Positions 7,069 to 16,005 of a stretch of 16,649 bases of DNA are shown here, piece after piece. Position 1 is the first letter of the stretch. Every line of letters begins with the position of its first letter. Position numbers and translations under genes: made by a program. The notes beneath the pieces were generated by a model, which was given only the letters and a program-made list of their open reading frames with translations, was not told the DNA's origin and did not search any database. The stretch is from Desulfobacterales bacterium (lineage in GTDB: Bacteria; Desulfobacterota; Desulfobacteria; Desulfobacterales; RPRI01), in assembly GCA_020052975.1 (NCBI GenBank), contig JAGVOC010000478.1:1-16649 (forward strand), read 5' to 3'.

Positions 7069-7114
7069 CGGCCGCAGGGCATTTAAGGAGCGCTTCTGAA
7101 AATACCGGCCGCTA
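7066..7114 (+). promoter_or_regulatory. Hairpin between panC and metK
   Basis: TAGCGGCCG (7066-7074, starting with the panC stop codon) pairs perfectly with CGGCCGCTA (7106-7114) around a 31-nt loop that contains GGAGCGCTT. The stem lacks a U-tract, so it is probably not a classic terminator. It ends just before the metK ribosome site (AAAGGAG, 7121-7127), so it may affect metK translation or mRNA processing. Confidence 0.5.
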
Positions 7115-7134
7115 TTAAGAAAAGGAGACGATTG

Positions 7135-8304
7135 ATGAGCGATGAACAATTCTTTTTTACATCTGAATCAGTAACCGAGGGACATCCTGATAAGGTAGCG
7201 GACTGCATATCCGATTCCATACTCGATGCAATAATGGCACAGGATAAAAACTGCAGGGTCGCATGTGAAACACTCGTTACAACCGGCCTTGCATTTATCG
7301 CCGGAGAAATAACAACAGAGTGCTATGTCGACATGCCCCAGATTGCCCGGGATACCATACGTGAAATCGGATACTCTTCTTCCCAGATGGGGTTTGACTG
7401 GAAAACCTGCTCGGTTATAACAAGCATTGACCATCAGTCGCCGGATATTGCCCAGGGCGTAAATACAGGCCAGGGGCTATTCCTGGAACAGGGTGCAGGC
7501 GACCAGGGGCTTATGTTCGGCTATGCCTCTGATGAGACCCCGGAATTGATGCCCATGCCCATCATGTATGCCCACAAGCTTTGCCAGCGTCTTGCATATG
7601 TAAGAAAGCACGGAGCCCTTGATTTTTTGAGGCCGGACGGAAAAACTCAGGTAACAATCGAATATGTAAACGGCACTCCCAAACGAGTTGATGCAATAGT
7701 GGTTGCAGCCCAGCATAAACCTGACATCAGTCACGATGAACTCAGGGATGCCATAATCGAGGAGGTAATAAAAAAAGTCATTCCAAAGGATATGATCGAC
7801 GGGGATACAAGATATTACATTAATGCGACCGGAAGGTTCGTCATAGGCGGTCCGATGGCCGATTGCGGACTCACAGGCCGGAAAATCATAGTAGATACCT
7901 ATGGCGGTCAGGGAAGCCATGGCGGCGGGTGCTTTTCCGGAAAAGATCCATCCAAGGTAGACAGGAGCGCTTCTTACATGGGGCGGCATATCGCAAAAAA
8001 CATCGTTGCATCTGGTATTGCAAAACGATGTGAAATACAGGTTGCTTACGTTATCGGTGTCGCAAAACCCGTATCAATAATGATTGATATGAAAGGAACG
8101 GGGGTAATTCCGAAGCAGCGGGTAAAGGAAATAATCAACGAGGTTTTTGATCTGAGGCCTGCTGCAATTATTGAATATCTTGACCTGCTGAGGCCGATAT
8201 ACAAGAAAACGGCAGCGTATGGCCATTTTGGACGAAATGAACCCGAATTTACCTGGGAAAAAACCAACATGGTTGATATTTTAAGAGAGAAGGCAGGATT
8301 ATAA
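7135..8304 (+). CDS. metK: S-adenosylmethionine synthase
   Basis: MetK makes SAM from methionine and ATP in the cytosol, normally as a tetramer. The 389-residue protein shows GHPDK (16-20), [12 protein letters not shown] (120-131, the methionine/ATP signature), [19 protein letters not shown] and [10 protein letters not shown] (263-272). The last is usually GGGAFSGKD, so Ala is replaced by Cys here. ATG 7135 is preferred over TTG 7132 because it lies 7 nt from AAAGGAG. ahcY follows after 14 nt, which places SAM synthesis and SAH removal in one transcription unit. Confidence 0.97.
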   Translation: MSDEQFFFTSESVTEGHPDKVADCISDSILDAIMAQDKNCRVACETLVTTGLAFIAGEITTECYVDMPQIARDTIREIGYSSSQMGFDWKTCSVITSIDHQSPDIAQGVNTGQGLFLEQGAGDQGLMFGYASDETPELMPMPIMYAHKLCQRLAYVRKHGALDFLRPDGKTQVTIEYVNGTPKRVDAIVVAAQHKPDISHDELRDAIIEEVIKKVIPKDMIDGDTRYYINATGRFVIGGPMADCGLTGRKIIVDTYGGQGSHGGGCFSGKDPSKVDRSASYMGRHIAKNIVASGIAKRCEIQVAYVIGVAKPVSIMIDMKGTGVIPKQRVKEIINEVFDLRPAAIIEYLDLLRPIYKKTAAYGHFGRNEPEFTWEKTNMVDILREKAGL

Positions 8305-8318
8305 AACAGGAGTACAAC

Positions 8319-9773
8319 ATGCTTGTTCCGTTTAAAAAGAAAAAATCAAAGGATTTTCTGGAGCTTGATCTTTCGCTTCCTTATAAAGTAGCCGATATTT
8401 CACTTGCCGGTTTTGGCATCAAGGAGATGGAATTGTCCGAAAAGGAAATGCCCGGGCTCATGGCAATCCGTGAAAAATACGGCCGTAAAAAGCCTCTTAA
8501 AGGGATGAAAGTCATGGGAAGTCTTCACATGACCATCCAGACTGCCATGCTTATTGATACGTTAAAAGTTCTTGGAGCAGACATCCGGTGGGCGACATGC
8601 AACATTTTTTCAACGCAGGACCATGCTGCTGCTGCAATTGCACAGAAAGGTTCTGCTGCGGTTTTTGCATGGAAAGGGGAATCTCTTGAAGAATTCTGGT
8701 GGTGCACTGAACAGGCGCTTCTCTGGCCGGACAGGACAGGGCCTGACCTTATTGTTGATGACGGCGGAGATGCAACCCTTTACGTTCACCAGGGAGTTAT
8801 GGTTGAAAAAGACCCCTCATTACTTGACAGGGGATACTCCGGCCCGGACATGAAGTGCCTTATCGCGCGCCTGAAAGACAGCCATGAAAGAGATCCCGGA
8901 TTCTGGACGAAAATAGCATCCGGAATACGGGGTGTTTCAGAGGAAACCACTACGGGTGTTCACAGGCTGTATCATCTTGCAAAAACCGGCGATCTTCTCT
9001 TTCCTGCATTCAATGTGAATGATTCGGTTACCAAATCCAAATTCGACAATCTTTACGGATGCAGGGAATCTCTTGCTGACGGTCTTAAACGCGCAACGGA
9101 TGTCATGATTGCCGGCAAAATGGTAGTAATTTGCGGGTATGGCGATGTCGGAAAAGGCTGCGCACAGTCAATGCGCGGCTTTGGCGCCCGGGTCGCGATT
9201 ACGGAAATTGATCCGATATGCGCTCTTCAGGCTGCCATGGAAGGGTATGAAGTTATGACCATGGAAGACGCGGCGCCTGCCGGTGATATCTTTGTCACCG
9301 CAACTGGCTGCTGCGATGTCATAACAGGCGGCCATATGGAAATGATGAAAGATGAAGCCATTATCTGTAACATAGGCCACTTTGACAGTGAAATTCAGAC
9401 CGGCTACCTCATTAACAGTCCGAAATGCAAAAAAATACCCATAAAACCTCAGGTTGACAAATGGATATTGAAATCAGGACGTTCGATAATTCTGCTTGCT
9501 GAAGGAAGGCTCGTTAACTTAGGGTGTGCCACGGGACATCCGAGTTTCGTCATGAGCAGCAGCTTCACAAACCAGTGCCTTGCCCAGATCGAACTTGCAA
9601 CAAAGAAATTTGAAAAGAAAGTTTATACTCTCCCAAAAGCTCTTGATGAAGAAGTCGCCCGCCTCCACCTTCCGAGGCTTAACGCCAGGCTGACAAAGCT
9701 CACAAAAGATCAGGCCGATTATCTAGGGCTTTCGGTTAAAGGGCCCTTTAAACCTGAATACTACCGTTACTGA
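8319..9773 (+). CDS. ahcY: Adenosylhomocysteinase (SAH hydrolase)
   Basis: AhcY splits S-adenosylhomocysteine, the product of methyl transfer, into adenosine and homocysteine using bound NAD+. The protein has 484 residues. It shows the substrate-site segments [15 protein letters not shown] and [14 protein letters not shown], the NAD-binding loop GYGDVGKG (273-280), [14 protein letters not shown] and the C-terminal KPEYYRY tail that reaches into the neighbouring subunit's NAD site. A ribosome site (CAGGAG) precedes ATG 8319. Presence of AhcY suggests this organism recycles SAH directly and does not need the Pfs/LuxS route that generates autoinducer-2. That bears on the lsrF-like gene next door. 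Confidence 0.97.
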   Translation: MLVPFKKKKSKDFLELDLSLPYKVADISLAGFGIKEMELSEKEMPGLMAIREKYGRKKPLKGMKVMGSLHMTIQTAMLIDTLKVLGADIRWATCNIFSTQDHAAAAIAQKGSAAVFAWKGESLEEFWWCTEQALLWPDRTGPDLIVDDGGDATLYVHQGVMVEKDPSLLDRGYSGPDMKCLIARLKDSHERDPGFWTKIASGIRGVSEETTTGVHRLYHLAKTGDLLFPAFNVNDSVTKSKFDNLYGCRESLADGLKRATDVMIAGKMVVICGYGDVGKGCAQSMRGFGARVAITEIDPICALQAAMEGYEVMTMEDAAPAGDIFVTATGCCDVITGGHMEMMKDEAIICNIGHFDSEIQTGYLINSPKCKKIPIKPQVDKWILKSGRSIILLAEGRLVNLGCATGHPSFVMSSSFTNQCLAQIELATKKFEKKVYTLPKALDEEVARLHLPRLNARLTKLTKDQADYLGLSVKGPFKPEYYRY

Positions 9774-9804
9774 AGCCGCCTTTAATTTTCAGGATTATCT
9801 CCGA

Positions 9805-9863
9805 ATTAATTGGTGATCCCTTGAGGATTCAAGGGGTCAAGGGTTCAGGGATTCCAGTGAAAG
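9805..9863 (+). repeat. Dispersed repeat, left copy (inverted relative to 12808-12853)
   Basis: GGTGAT followed by GATTCAAGG and then AAGGGTTC and TGAAA matches, in the same order, the reverse complement of 12808-12853. The two copies flank the lsrF-like, dehydrogenase and nadK genes in opposite orientation. The match is imperfect and includes a short gap. Confidence 0.5.
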
Positions 9864-9937
9864 GAAAGCCTGTCAGAAATTCAAAAGAGATTAGCCCAAA
9901 ATCCATTTCCTTTAACAATCTAAAAAGGAAAAATAAA

Positions 9938-10819
9938 ATGCCCGACGCCGACGAAATGAAAGAGGCAAAACAGTATTACACGGATATACCTCAAAAAACA
10001 GAGGGGTTTTTTCTGAAGGGATCAAACTCGCTGGATTGGGGGATGAAAAACAGACTGGCCAGAATCTTTAACCCGGAATCCGGCCGCACGGTTATGCTGG
10101 CCATCGATCACGGATATTTTCAAGGCCCCACAACCGGACTTGAGCGGATTGACGTCAATATTCTTCCTATCGTGCCTTACGCAGATACGTTAATGCTCAC
10201 CCGGGGTATCCTCAGAAGCATTGTCCCGCCTTCTACCCAAAAACCGATCGTTCTGCGCGTGTCAGGAGGTACCAGCATACTTAAGGAACTCTCAAACGAA
10301 GAGATTGCTGTGGACATCGAAGATTCGATCCGTCTGAATGTCTGTGCCATGGCCGTTCAGGTGTTCATCGGCGGTGAGTATGAAAGACAATCGATTATCA
10401 ACATGACAAAAATGGTGGATATCGGCACCCGCTATGGAATTCCGACCCTTGCCGTCACAGCGGTAGGCAAAGAGATGGCCCGCGATGCCCGTTACTTCAG
10501 GCTGGCCACCCGTATTTGTTCAGAACTGGGCGCCCATTACATCAAAACTTACTATGTGGAAAAAGACTTTGAAACCGTCTGTGCCTCCTGCCCGGTGCCG
10601 ATTGTTATGGCCGGTGGCAAGAAAATACCGGAACTGGATGCGCTGACAATGGCCCACAATGCCGTCCGGCAGGGCGCAAGCGGTGTTGACATGGGGCGTA
10701 ACATTTTCCAAGCCGAGTCACCAATTGCCATGATTCAGGCGGTTAAGGCGGTGGTCCATGACAACGAAACCCCAAAAAAAGCTTTTGATCTTTACAATAC
10801 GCTTAGAAATCAACAATAA
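9938..10819 (+). CDS. lsrF: LsrF-type thiolase / DhnA-family class I aldolase
   Basis: The product matches LsrF throughout, for example [47 protein letters not shown] and the C-terminal [13 protein letters not shown]. LsrF transfers an acetyl group from phospho-hydroxypentanedione to CoA, giving DHAP and acetyl-CoA in the last step of AI-2 breakdown. Counting from ATG 9938, the Schiff-base lysine falls at K203 in [11 protein letters not shown], the same number as in E. coli. ATG 9938 is preceded by AAGGAAA; an earlier ATG at 9821 would add 39 residues translated from repeat sequence and is rejected. No lsrK, lsrG or Lsr transporter is in the window, and the next gene is a dehydrogenase, so the true substrate may differ from AI-2. 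Confidence 0.85.
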   Translation: MPDADEMKEAKQYYTDIPQKTEGFFLKGSNSLDWGMKNRLARIFNPESGRTVMLAIDHGYFQGPTTGLERIDVNILPIVPYADTLMLTRGILRSIVPPSTQKPIVLRVSGGTSILKELSNEEIAVDIEDSIRLNVCAMAVQVFIGGEYERQSIINMTKMVDIGTRYGIPTLAVTAVGKEMARDARYFRLATRICSELGAHYIKTYYVEKDFETVCASCPVPIVMAGGKKIPELDALTMAHNAVRQGASGVDMGRNIFQAESPIAMIQAVKAVVHDNETPKKAFDLYNTLRNQQ

Positions 10820-10837
10820 TGTATGGGCGCTCTGCTA

Positions 10838-11851
10838 ATGAAAGTCGCCAAGTGGTATAATAATCGGGATATTCGAATAGAGGAAGTGCCGACACCCAGT
10901 CCCGGCCCCAAAGAGATGCTGGTCAAAGTGATGTCCTGCGGCATCTGCGGGAGTGATGTTGTAGAATGGTATCGACTTCCCAGAGCCCCGCTGGTGCAAG
11001 GACATGAAATCGGCGCGCAGGTGGCGGAAGTCGGAGAATCAGTAACGAAATTTAAGCCAAGTGACAGGGTATTTATTACACCCAAAGTGCCTTGCATGAA
11101 ATGCCGTTATTGTGTAAATGAGCACTATCCACAATGCTCTGAGGTCAAAGAAAGACTACCCGGCGGATTTGCCGAATATATCCTGGTACCTGAGATTCTG
11201 ATAGAAAACGGTTCATGGCTGTTACCTGAAAACGTGACATATGATCAGAGCACATTTATAGAGCCGCTTGCCTGTGTTATCAGAGCTCAGAGACTGGCCG
11301 GTTTGAAAACAGGCCAGACAATCATGGTGCTCGGATGCGGTATGTCCGGTTTACTTCATATAAAACTTGCAAAATTTAATGATGCCGGAGTCATTGCAAC
11401 GGATATAAATTCAAAGCGATTGAAATTTGCCCGGAAGGTCGGTGCAGATACTACCATCATTGTTACTCATAACGTTCCTGAACGACCGGGTTCCGAAATC
11501 GGCCAATTAGTCGATGTCGTGATGTTATGTACTTCTGCCATATCGGCGGTTGAGCAAGCATGGAAATGCGTGGATAAGGGGGGCGCAATTGTTTTTTTCG
11601 CGGTACCCGGTCCCACCCAACCGGTAACAGTTCCGATCAATGATTTCTGGACTAAAGAAATTCGAATTCTTACCTCCTACTATTGCGGACCACCTGATAT
11701 AAAGGAGGCGATTCATCTGATAACAACAGGCGCCATCAGGACCGACGATTTGATTACCCACAATCTCCTGCTATCGGAAATCGAAAAGGGTTTTCAGTTG
11801 GTGGCGGATGGTAAAGAATCACTAAAAGTCATTATCAATCCGAATGAGTGA
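10838..11851 (+). CDS. Zinc-dependent medium-chain alcohol/polyol dehydrogenase
   Basis: This is an NAD(P)-dependent MDR-family dehydrogenase of about 337 residues. From ATG 10838 the catalytic zinc ligands are C34 (CGICGSD), H56 with E57 (GHEIG) and E142. The structural zinc cysteines are C86, C89, C92 and C100 (PCMKCRYC). The Rossmann loop is GCGMSG (166-171). Start choice: ATG 10823 is also open, but the family usually begins MKVAKWY..., which fits 10838; neither has a clear ribosome site. It lies 18 nt after the lsrF-like gene, so both probably act in one pathway on a deoxy-sugar or diketone phosphate. It resembles threonine/sorbitol dehydrogenases, and the substrate is unknown. It converges on nadK with only 11 nt between. 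Confidence 0.88.
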   Translation: MKVAKWYNNRDIRIEEVPTPSPGPKEMLVKVMSCGICGSDVVEWYRLPRAPLVQGHEIGAQVAEVGESVTKFKPSDRVFITPKVPCMKCRYCVNEHYPQCSEVKERLPGGFAEYILVPEILIENGSWLLPENVTYDQSTFIEPLACVIRAQRLAGLKTGQTIMVLGCGMSGLLHIKLAKFNDAGVIATDINSKRLKFARKVGADTTIIVTHNVPERPGSEIGQLVDVVMLCTSAISAVEQAWKCVDKGGAIVFFAVPGPTQPVTVPINDFWTKEIRILTSYYCGPPDIKEAIHLITTGAIRTDDLITHNLLLSEIEKGFQLVADGKESLKVIINPNE

Positions 11852-11862
11852 GTCGGTGGCCC

Positions 11863-12729
11863 TCAAACCCTTCCGCCGCTCCATCTTAACTTTGTTTTCA
11901 GCACATCATAATAATCCTGATCCGGAATAATTATCATGTTGATCGGCTTAAGTGCTTTTTGAACAACGATGGTATCCTTGTTGCTGATTTCAATGCCCTG
12001 TTGTCCGTCAAATGTCAGCATGATATGAGATGATCGTTTTTCCAGCCTGATTTTGATAACGGATGTATCCGGAATTATCAGCGGCCGGTTAGTCAATGTG
12101 AAAGGACATATCGGTGTCATTATAATAGCCGGAACAGACGGATGAATAACCGGTCCGCCGGCAGCAAGCGAATAGGCCGTTGAACCGGTGGGAGTTGAAA
12201 CAATAAGTCCGTCAGCCCTGTATGTCGTGAGATAGTGGTCGTTTATATATGTTTCTATGTGTGCCAGCCTTGCAAGGGCTCCTTTGTTAATAACAACATC
12301 ATTTAAAACCGTTTCATTAATGATCTCTTTTCCGTTTCTTGAAACTTTCACAAGGAGGCGCATTCTGGGGCTTGTTAAAAAAGATTTGCTTAATACAGCT
12401 TCTGCTGCAGAAAAAAGACTATCTTCAGATGTCTCGGCAAGGAATCCGACCTCTCCGAATTTTACGCCAAGAACCGGAATATCCTGATCCCCTATCCAGC
12501 GGACCGCGCTGAGAAAAGTGCCGTCACCTCCCAGCACAAAAATACAAAAAAGGTCCGACGGAGCTTTTGTTTTCTTCCTGCCGGAAAGCAACCGTTCTGG
12601 AGGCAGATATTCTTTTCTTACAACCTCAACACTTTTATTTCGCAGCCATTTTTCAAGTTCATCAGCTTTGTTTTTAGCTTTGGAATCTTCTTTAACAACA
12701 AGGCCGGCTCTTATTCTGTTTTTTTTCAA
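11863..12729 (-). CDS. nadK: NAD kinase
   Basis: NadK phosphorylates NAD+ to NADP+ in the cytosol. The protein has about 288 residues. It shows [11 protein letters not shown] (the GGDGT catalytic motif), [14 protein letters not shown] (the NExxI-like segment), and [20 protein letters not shown] with the P-[TS]-GSTAY NAD-binding signature. Start: ATG 12738 directly abuts the ribosome site AAAGGAG (12739-12745), leaving no spacer. TTG 12729, three codons in, has a proper 9-nt spacer and gives [15 protein letters not shown], closer to usual NadK beginnings, so I prefer it. A run of nine G (minus strand; 12749-12757) sits just upstream. Confidence 0.93.
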   Translation of the reverse strand: MKKNRIRAGLVVKEDSKAKNKADELEKWLRNKSVEVVRKEYLPPERLLSGRKKTKAPSDLFCIFVLGGDGTFLSAVRWIGDQDIPVLGVKFGEVGFLAETSEDSLFSAAEAVLSKSFLTSPRMRLLVKVSRNGKEIINETVLNDVVINKGALARLAHIETYINDHYLTTYRADGLIVSTPTGSTAYSLAAGGPVIHPSVPAIIMTPICPFTLTNRPLIIPDTSVIKIRLEKRSSHIMLTFDGQQGIEISNKDTIVVQKALKPINMIIIPDQDYYDVLKTKLRWSGGRV

Positions 12730-12807
12730 AATATACATCTCCTTTCAACCCCCCCCCGATGTCTCTCAAAAGTGTCGAGCCATAGGCATTAAATAGTCCG
12801 GGATCGT

Positions 12808-12853
12808 TTTCACTCGAACCCTCGAATCCTTGAACCCTTATAGAATCACCAAA
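12808..12853 (-). repeat. Dispersed repeat, right copy
   Basis: On the minus strand it reads GGTGAT, then GGGTTCAAGGATTCGAGGG, then TGAAA. This is the inverted counterpart of the repeat at 9805-9863. It lies in the gap between nadK and the cysteine-cluster gene. Confidence 0.5.
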
Positions 12854-12877
12854 TAATTTGGGGATGCTCCTAAAATA

Positions 12878-13468
12878 TTAATAGGCGAGCATCCGGGCAA
12901 CCGTCATCTTTATCCTTTCTGAAATACCGAAAGCCGCTTTTAATTCTTTTTCAAGACCGGCCATCTCAGCATAAAAAGGCGTCCGGTCAAAATTTAAATA
13001 CTCTTTTTCTCCGCAACGGGACATGAATTCCCCGCACCCCGGACTTAATACCTTCTCCCTTCCCGGTATAATTAATTCATGAGGTATTCCATGCAGCCGG
13101 CAAATCATAGGCCGGTATGAATATAAGGCGCAAAGTCCTTCATAGTTAAGAGGACACGGCAGGCGGACAGGCAACCCGGATTTTTCCAGCTCAGCAATTT
13201 GCCTGCAAACCAGAAGAGCTTTTTCTCTGATTTCGGCCTGGGTTCCATGTCCGAGAGTTTCAAAACCTTCGAGTATATAAAGATATTCTACAAAAGTGTG
13301 GTGATAAAATCTGGTAAAACAGCAGTTCTCTTCGCATCCACCGCAGCAAAACCCGTAATAATTTGCTGCTTCATTGTATCGGGCATCCATTTTTATAAAG
13401 ATACCGCCAAGACGCTCCAAAAAAGGAATGTATCTTTCTTTCTGAGTTCTTATTCTTTCTATTGCCAT
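12878..13468 (-). CDS. YkgJ family cysteine-cluster protein (putative Zn/Fe chelating)
   Basis: The 196-residue protein carries a dense set of cysteines: CCGGCEENCC (C41, C42, C45, C49, C50), then C105 in LPCPL, C113, C123 in RPMICRLHGIPH and C145 in SPGCGEF. This matches the YkgJ/FliB-type CxxCxxxCC plus CxxY.xRPxxCR pattern of family PF03692, thought to bind zinc or an iron-sulfur cluster. No enzymatic activity is generally established. The gene lies 9 nt downstream of the dGTPase gene on the same strand, so the two are probably co-transcribed. No signal peptide is seen, so it should be cytosolic. Confidence 0.83.
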   Translation of the reverse strand: MAIERIRTQKERYIPFLERLGGIFIKMDARYNEAANYYGFCCGGCEENCCFTRFYHHTFVEYLYILEGFETLGHGTQAEIREKALLVCRQIAELEKSGLPVRLPCPLNYEGLCALYSYRPMICRLHGIPHELIIPGREKVLSPGCGEFMSRCGEKEYLNFDRTPFYAEMAGLEKELKAAFGISERIKMTVARMLAY

Positions 13469-13477
13469 CTCAGCACA

Positions 13478-14545
13478 TTAAAAAATCGGGGAAGGAAAAA
13501 AGATTTTTGAATATAAATCAAGGGCATACCGGTCTGTGATGCTTGCAATAAAATCGCAGACAATCCTCTTATAAGCCTCTTCGCCATGATGTATTTCCCT
13601 GTAGCAGGAAGCCATCTCCATGTTTGACAGCTCCCTGTTAAACATCTGATCATCTGTTAATAAATACGTATACAGTTCTGAAAGTATCTTCTTTGCCTTC
13701 ACAAATTCATTATGCACCTTGGGGGACCGATAAACATTATCATAAAGAAACTCCCTGAGCTTTGTCATTGCGCTATATATGTTATCACTCATTTGAAGGC
13801 AAAGTTTCCCGTCAGATACCTTGCTTGAAAATACAAGATCCCTGATCATTGTTGTTGCACGCTCAGAATGTGTAAGCCCGAGAGTCTCCGAGCAGGATTC
13901 GGGAATCTTGGTTGCGCTGACCACTCCGCTTCGGATTGCATCGTCAAGGTCATGGTTCAGGTATGCCATTATGTCCGCAATCCTGACAACCTGTCCTTCA
14001 ACAGTGCAGGCCATCTCTTCAGGATTATCGGGTATGATTTTCCCATAACCCTTTGAATGTTTTAAAATTCCATCTCTGACTTCATAAGTCAGATTGAGTC
14101 CCTTTCCCTTGTTTTCAAGAAGATCGACAACCCGAAGGCTTTGCTCATTGTGAGAAAAATCGGGAGAATATATCTCTTTTAAAGCCGTCTCTCCGCCGTG
14201 CCCGAAAGGTGTATGCCCAAGATCATGCCCGAGGGCTATTGCTTCCGTAAGGTCTTCATTAAGCCGCATGGCTCTGGCTATAGTCCTTGCTATTTCTGCC
14301 ACCTCAAGGGTGTGCGATAGACGAGTCCGGTAGTGATCCCCAAGAGGAGATAAAAACACCTGTGTCTTGTGCTTTAACCTCCTGAAAGCGTTGCAATACA
14401 CGATCCTGTCCCTGTCCCGCTGAAACGCGGTTCGTATCGGACAAGGCTCTTCCTTTCTCACGCGCCCTTTCGATCTTGAGCTGAGACATCCGAAAGGCGA
14501 CATGAAACCTTCTTCACGCTTTTCAAAATCTTCACGAATTGACAT
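13478..14545 (-). CDS. dgt: dGTPase-like deoxynucleoside triphosphate triphosphohydrolase (HD domain)
   Basis: The 355-residue HD-domain protein hydrolyses dNTPs to deoxynucleosides and tripolyphosphate. It has RTAFQRDRDRIVYCNAFRRL, H78 in RLSHTLEVAEIA, the HD pair H107-D108 in GHDLGHTPFGHGGE, and a later metal Asp in RIADIMAYLNHDLDDA. This is the metal set of the bacterial Dgt-like type 2 group, which is shorter than E. coli Dgt (about 505 aa). ATG 14545 has a GAGG ribosome site 2 nt upstream on the minus strand; M15 is an alternative. It is divergent from the HsdR-N-like gene across about 110 nt. Roles in dNTP balance and in phage defence are known for this family, and nothing here decides between them. 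Confidence 0.92.
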   Translation of the reverse strand: MSIREDFEKREEGFMSPFGCLSSRSKGRVRKEEPCPIRTAFQRDRDRIVYCNAFRRLKHKTQVFLSPLGDHYRTRLSHTLEVAEIARTIARAMRLNEDLTEAIALGHDLGHTPFGHGGETALKEIYSPDFSHNEQSLRVVDLLENKGKGLNLTYEVRDGILKHSKGYGKIIPDNPEEMACTVEGQVVRIADIMAYLNHDLDDAIRSGVVSATKIPESCSETLGLTHSERATTMIRDLVFSSKVSDGKLCLQMSDNIYSAMTKLREFLYDNVYRSPKVHNEFVKAKKILSELYTYLLTDDQMFNRELSNMEMASCYREIHHGEEAYKRIVCDFIASITDRYALDLYSKIFFPSPIF

Positions 14546-14657
14546 AACCTCATATCCTGTATTAATGATATATAAAAAACCATTTGCCGTGCATATGGAT
14601 TATCCACATGAACCTCTGATTGTAAAGAACTATTTGATATAAACTGATTGAGAGATA

Positions 14658-15215
14658 ATGGACGGGCATCATTTAATCCTCGGGAAAACAACCGATTACA
14701 TTACGGGTGAGATAATTGAAGATACCCATGACGAGCGGTACAGGCAAAATATCGCCCGGCTTCTCGTGACACATGGTTTATACGATAAAAAGGATGTTAT
14801 ACCCCGTCATGAACTCCTGGTTAAGGCGGGAAATAGCAGAGCGATATTAAAAATTGATTTCCTTATTTCTTCCGGAAACCGTATCTGTATGATAATAAAA
14901 TATGGACCAGGATCTATAACCACGAGACACCGCCCGGCTTTGGCAGCTTCAAGACTTGTGGCATCTTACCAGGTCCCTGTGGTGGTTGTAACTAACGGTG
15001 TGGATGCCGATATTCTGGACGGACCAACCGGCAGAATTGTTTCACGCGGGCTTGGTTCTATCCCTGATAAAGTTTCACTTATAAATCTTTCAGATAATTA
15101 CTCTTTTTCAGAAATAAAGCCGGACCGGGCCGAAATTGAATCACGAATACTATATGCTTACGAGGTTGACGGAAGCTGTCCATGTGATGAAACAATATGC
15201 AGAATAGATCCGTAG
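14658..15215 (+). CDS. HsdR N-terminal-domain-like (PD-(D/E)XK fold) protein
   Basis: The 185-residue protein resembles the stand-alone type I restriction R-subunit N-terminal domain family (HSDR_N_2). Its core has KIDFLISSGNRICMIIKYGPG with Asp67 and Lys81, then AASRLVASYQVPVVVVTNG and a GLGSIP block typical of these single-domain proteins. The PD-(D/E)XK nuclease motif needs D...(E/Q)xK; here the position two before Lys81 is Ile79, so the catalytic acid appears lost or relocated. No helicase or methylase partner is adjacent, so it is probably not part of a restriction system. The 13-nt gap to the deaminase gene suggests an operon. The ribosome site before ATG 14658 is weak. Confidence 0.72.
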   Translation: MDGHHLILGKTTDYITGEIIEDTHDERYRQNIARLLVTHGLYDKKDVIPRHELLVKAGNSRAILKIDFLISSGNRICMIIKYGPGSITTRHRPALAASRLVASYQVPVVVVTNGVDADILDGPTGRIVSRGLGSIPDKVSLINLSDNYSFSEIKPDRAEIESRILYAYEVDGSCPCDETICRIDP

Positions 15216-15228
15216 CGAGGAATCTGAA

Positions 15229-15744
15229 ATGAATCACGAAGATTTTATGAGAGAAGCGCTTGGGCTGGCAGGAATTGCCCTTAAGGAAGGTGAATTTCCG
15301 GTCGGCTGTGTGCTTGTCTTTAAAAACAAAATCCTTGCAACCGGATCAAGGAAGGGTACTCTTGCAGGAACTGCAAATGAAGTAGACCATGCCGAGTTCA
15401 TTGCCTTAAGAAATCTTTCGGATATAGACAGTAATAAGGATATCGATCGGAATGAGATCACTCTTTACAGCACCATGGAACCTTGCCTCATGTGTTTTGG
15501 GGCCATACTTCTATCCGGCATCGGGAGAATAGTATATGCATTTGAGGATGTAATGGGAGGAGGAACAAAAATTGATCTGAAAAGCCTATCACCATTATAC
15601 AGAGAAAGAAAAATATTTGTCATTTCAGGCATATTGAGAAACAAAAGTCTTGAGATTTTCAAGGCCTATTTTTCCAACCCTTCGAATTCCTACTGGAAAG
15701 GAAGCCTTCTCGCAGATTACACTCTCGCGCAGAAATATTCATAG
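15229..15744 (+). CDS. Nucleoside/tRNA-adenosine deaminase-like zinc enzyme (TadA/guanine deaminase family)
   Basis: The 171-residue cytidine-deaminase-fold protein has the zinc site H54-A-E56 (HAEFIAL), P85-C86-x-x-C89 (EPCLMCFGAI), with E56 as proton shuttle. FPVGCVLV near residue 24 is the substrate-loop element common to TadA and guanine deaminases. True TadA usually has HAEINA and a conserved Asn near the start of the motif; here HAEFIAL and a longer insert (DIDSNKDIDRNE) make a different nucleoside or base substrate possible. Start ATG 15229 follows GCGAGGAA. A second tadA elsewhere in the genome would settle the role. Confidence 0.78.
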   Translation: MNHEDFMREALGLAGIALKEGEFPVGCVLVFKNKILATGSRKGTLAGTANEVDHAEFIALRNLSDIDSNKDIDRNEITLYSTMEPCLMCFGAILLSGIGRIVYAFEDVMGGGTKIDLKSLSPLYRERKIFVISGILRNKSLEIFKAYFSNPSNSYWKGSLLADYTLAQKYS

Positions 15745-15757
15745 AATTAAATCTTCT

Positions 15758-15991
15758 GGGGTCGGGCCAAGCTAACTATTTGATATTTAAATTTTATGTT
15801 CCAAAAGAAGGTGTTTTCTTGCCCTATATCACGCTTTTTGACCCCAAAATGGGCCTTATAAGAAATGTTCCGCACCGTCAATTAATTGAATATTGCTCTT
15901 TTTACCCTTAAAAAGGTAGTTATCGCCCCAAAATAAGGGGGTATTTATAGCATATTTTTATTATATCAATAAGTTGTATTGGTCCTACCCC
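15758..15991. mobile_element. MITE-like element with about 30-bp imperfect terminal inverted repeats
   Basis: The left end begins GGGGTCGGGCCAAGCTAACT at 15758. The right end, read on the minus strand from 15991, begins GGGGTAGGACCAATACAACT. About 22 of the first 29 positions agree, including TTGATAT further in. The 234 bp between have no coding capacity and hold further inverted segments with CCCCAAAAT motifs. It looks like a non-autonomous element. Its right end lies 15 nt beyond the stop of the MerB-like gene. The whole 15745-16005 gap is otherwise empty. Confidence 0.55.
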
Positions 15992-16005
15992 ATCTCAATA
16001 CCAAG

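Noticed and set aside
7075..7105. GGAGCGCTT in the panC-metK loop recalls the conserved core of the SAH riboswitch.
   Set aside because: The remaining conserved pairs and the downstream pseudoknot sequence of that riboswitch are not present, and the region is too short.
9821..9937. A 39-residue N-terminal extension of the LsrF-like protein.
   Set aside because: It is translated from a dispersed repeat, has no ribosome site, and ATG 9938 matches the known LsrF start with K203 in register.
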